Below, piece after piece: positions 4,868 to 5,351 of a stretch of DNA of 5,351 nt. Both the position numbers and the translations under genes were made by a program. The DNA comes from Candidatus Moraniibacteriota bacterium (lineage in GTDB: Bacteria > Patescibacteriota > Minisyncoccia > Moranbacterales > GCA-2747515). Each line of letters starts with the position of its first letter. The stretch's first letter is position 1. Under the pieces are notes generated by a model. It saw only the letters and a program-made list of their open reading frames with translations. It searched no databases and was not told the DNA's origin. The stretch lies in assembly GCA_027016355.1 (NCBI GenBank), contig JALWAF010000005.1:1-5351 (forward strand), given 5' to 3'.

Positions 4868-5185
4868 ATGGCAACAAAAAAGAAAACAAAACAATCTGAT
4901 GCAACAAAAAAAGCATTGGCTTTGAAGAAAAAAGCAAAAGCAGAAGCTATAAAGATGAAGAAAAAAGCAAAAGCAGAAGCTATAAAAATAAAGAAAAATG
5001 CAGATAAACAGACTGCAAAAGTAAAGAAACAATTAGCTACAGTAGATAAAAAAACTAGTGATTATATAAAAAAGAATCCACATAAGGCAACTGCAATTGC
5101 AGCTGCAGTAGGTGCAGCATTAGCTGCTGCTGCAACGGCTGCTGCAGTAGGAGCTTCAAAAAGTAAAAAAAAGAAAAATAAATAA
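4868..5185 (+). CDS. Lys/Ala-rich basic protein with H1-like repeats and DUF883/ElaB-like hydrophobic tail
   Basis: This 105-residue protein is about 31% Lys and 27% Ala. Residues 1-63 are highly basic, with KKKAKAEAIK(M/I) at 20-30 and 31-41 and degenerate units at 42-52 and 53-63. The 11-residue period suits a long helix or hendecad-type coiled coil and recalls histone-H1-like bacterial proteins. Residues 66-83, YIKKNPHKATAIAAAVGA, look like the C-terminal motif of DUF883/ElaB/YqjD proteins (Y-x-+-+-NPxxA, then a small-residue membrane helix). An Ala/Gly-rich segment of about 23 residues (74-96) and a basic tail (KSKKKKNK) follow. By analogy with YqjD/ElaB it may sit at the membrane and bind ribosomes or nucleic acid through its basic half; this is inference. 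An in-frame ATG at 4820 would add 16 residues, but the promoter-like TATAAT lies inside that extension and MATKKK is the natural start. It follows the amidase gene by 55 bases and ends at a strong terminator. Confidence 0.8.
   Translation: MATKKKTKQSDATKKALALKKKAKAEAIKMKKKAKAEAIKIKKNADKQTAKVKKQLATVDKKTSDYIKKNPHKATAIAAAVGAALAAAATAAAVGASKSKKKKNK
4925..4990 (+). repeat. 33-bp tandem duplication inside the Lys/Ala-rich gene
   Basis: Units 4925-4957 and 4958-4990 match at 31 of 33 bases, and the first 29 bases are identical including synonymous positions. This indicates recent duplication or conversion rather than only protein-level selection. Each unit encodes 11 residues and keeps the frame. 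A diverged continuation (AAGAAAAATGCAGATAAA) begins at 4991. Confidence 0.9.
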
Positions 5186-5201
5186 AGTTAATCTTTTTAA
5201 G

Positions 5202-5235
5202 AAAAATGGCTAGGTTTTGTATTAGCCATTTTTTT
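5202..5235. terminator. Strong bidirectional intrinsic terminator
   Basis: AAAAATGGCTA (5202-5212) pairs perfectly with TAGCCATTTTT (5223-5233) around a 10-base loop. Seven T's (5229-5235) follow the core on the + strand, and five A's on the left arm give the matching T-run on the minus strand. It lies 16 bases after the TAA of the Lys/Ala-rich gene and directly after the stop of the convergent minus-strand gene. Confidence 0.9.
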
Positions 5236-5351
5236 ATTTATCAACAATATAAGCTAGATATGTAAGAATTATTTTTTCAATCATGTCTAGTGAAGATCTT
5301 TTATTTTTAATCGTTGTTTGAGCAAGTTTTGAAATATCAACATCTTTAGTT
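5234..5351 (-). CDS. C-terminal 38 residues of an unidentified protein (partial)
   Basis: The minus strand is open from the window edge to a TAA at 5236-5234. It encodes a helical-looking, Lys/Ile-rich end that starts TKDVDISKLAQTT and finishes LTYLAYIVDK. The stop codon overlaps the T-run of the shared terminator, which is typical of a compact convergent gene pair and supports a real gene. The start and most of the protein lie outside the window. No family is recognisable from 38 residues. Confidence 0.5.
   Translation of the reverse strand, partial: TKDVDISKLAQTTIKNKRSSLDMIEKIILTYLAYIVDK

Noticed and set aside
1..5351. CRISPR array, tRNA/rRNA, insertion sequence or phage/plasmid module
   Set aside because: No regularly spaced repeat array, cloverleaf, terminal inverted repeats with transposase, integrase or replication gene was seen; the only repeats are two-copy and local.

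Overview
This AT-rich window (roughly 30% GC by eye) is bacterial. It carries six complete protein genes, the 3' end of a seventh, and several promoter-like and hairpin signals. The standard code fits: TAG, TAA and TGA all act as stops and no gene is broken by an in-frame TGA. None of the six start codons has a GGAGG-type Shine-Dalgarno sequence. Instead, five starts have a TAATAT/TAATAA-like box ending 4-7 bases before the ATG. Low GC, no Shine-Dalgarno sequences, compact spacing and many unassignable membrane proteins would fit a Patescibacteria/CPR-like or other reduced, host-associated lineage. No phylogenetic marker here proves this, and RlmN is too widespread to decide it.

Layout. Bases 1-155 are non-coding, with an imperfect tandem repeat and a good extended -10 promoter. 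Bases 156-1193 encode a radical-SAM RNA adenine methyltransferase of the RlmN family. After an all-A/T hairpin comes an unrecognised four-helix membrane protein with a large external domain (1264-2517, +). It converges on a minimal two-helix potassium channel (2598-2900, -). The channel is divergent from a six-helix GAP/LysE-type exporter (3005-3670, +), and a 21-bp perfect dyad joins the two -35 boxes. Next is an Ntn-hydrolase of the choloylglycine hydrolase/penicillin V acylase family (3757-4812, +). Last on the + strand is a short Lys/Ala-rich protein with an H1-like basic half and a DUF883/ElaB-like hydrophobic tail (4868-5185). A strong bidirectional terminator (5202-5235) separates it from the C-terminal end of a minus-strand gene that runs off the window.

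How they fit together. No metabolic pathway or known defence or mobile system is evident, and no transposase, integrase, CRISPR array or tRNA was seen. Apart from the rRNA methyltransferase, most products are membrane-associated or may act on small amides or ions (channel, exporter, amidase, orphan membrane protein, basic membrane-anchored protein), so this looks like an envelope/accessory neighbourhood of separately transcribed genes. The most interesting points are the consistent leaderless-like start architecture, the dyad between channel and exporter, and the basic H1-like/DUF883-like fusion built on a recently duplicated 33-bp unit.
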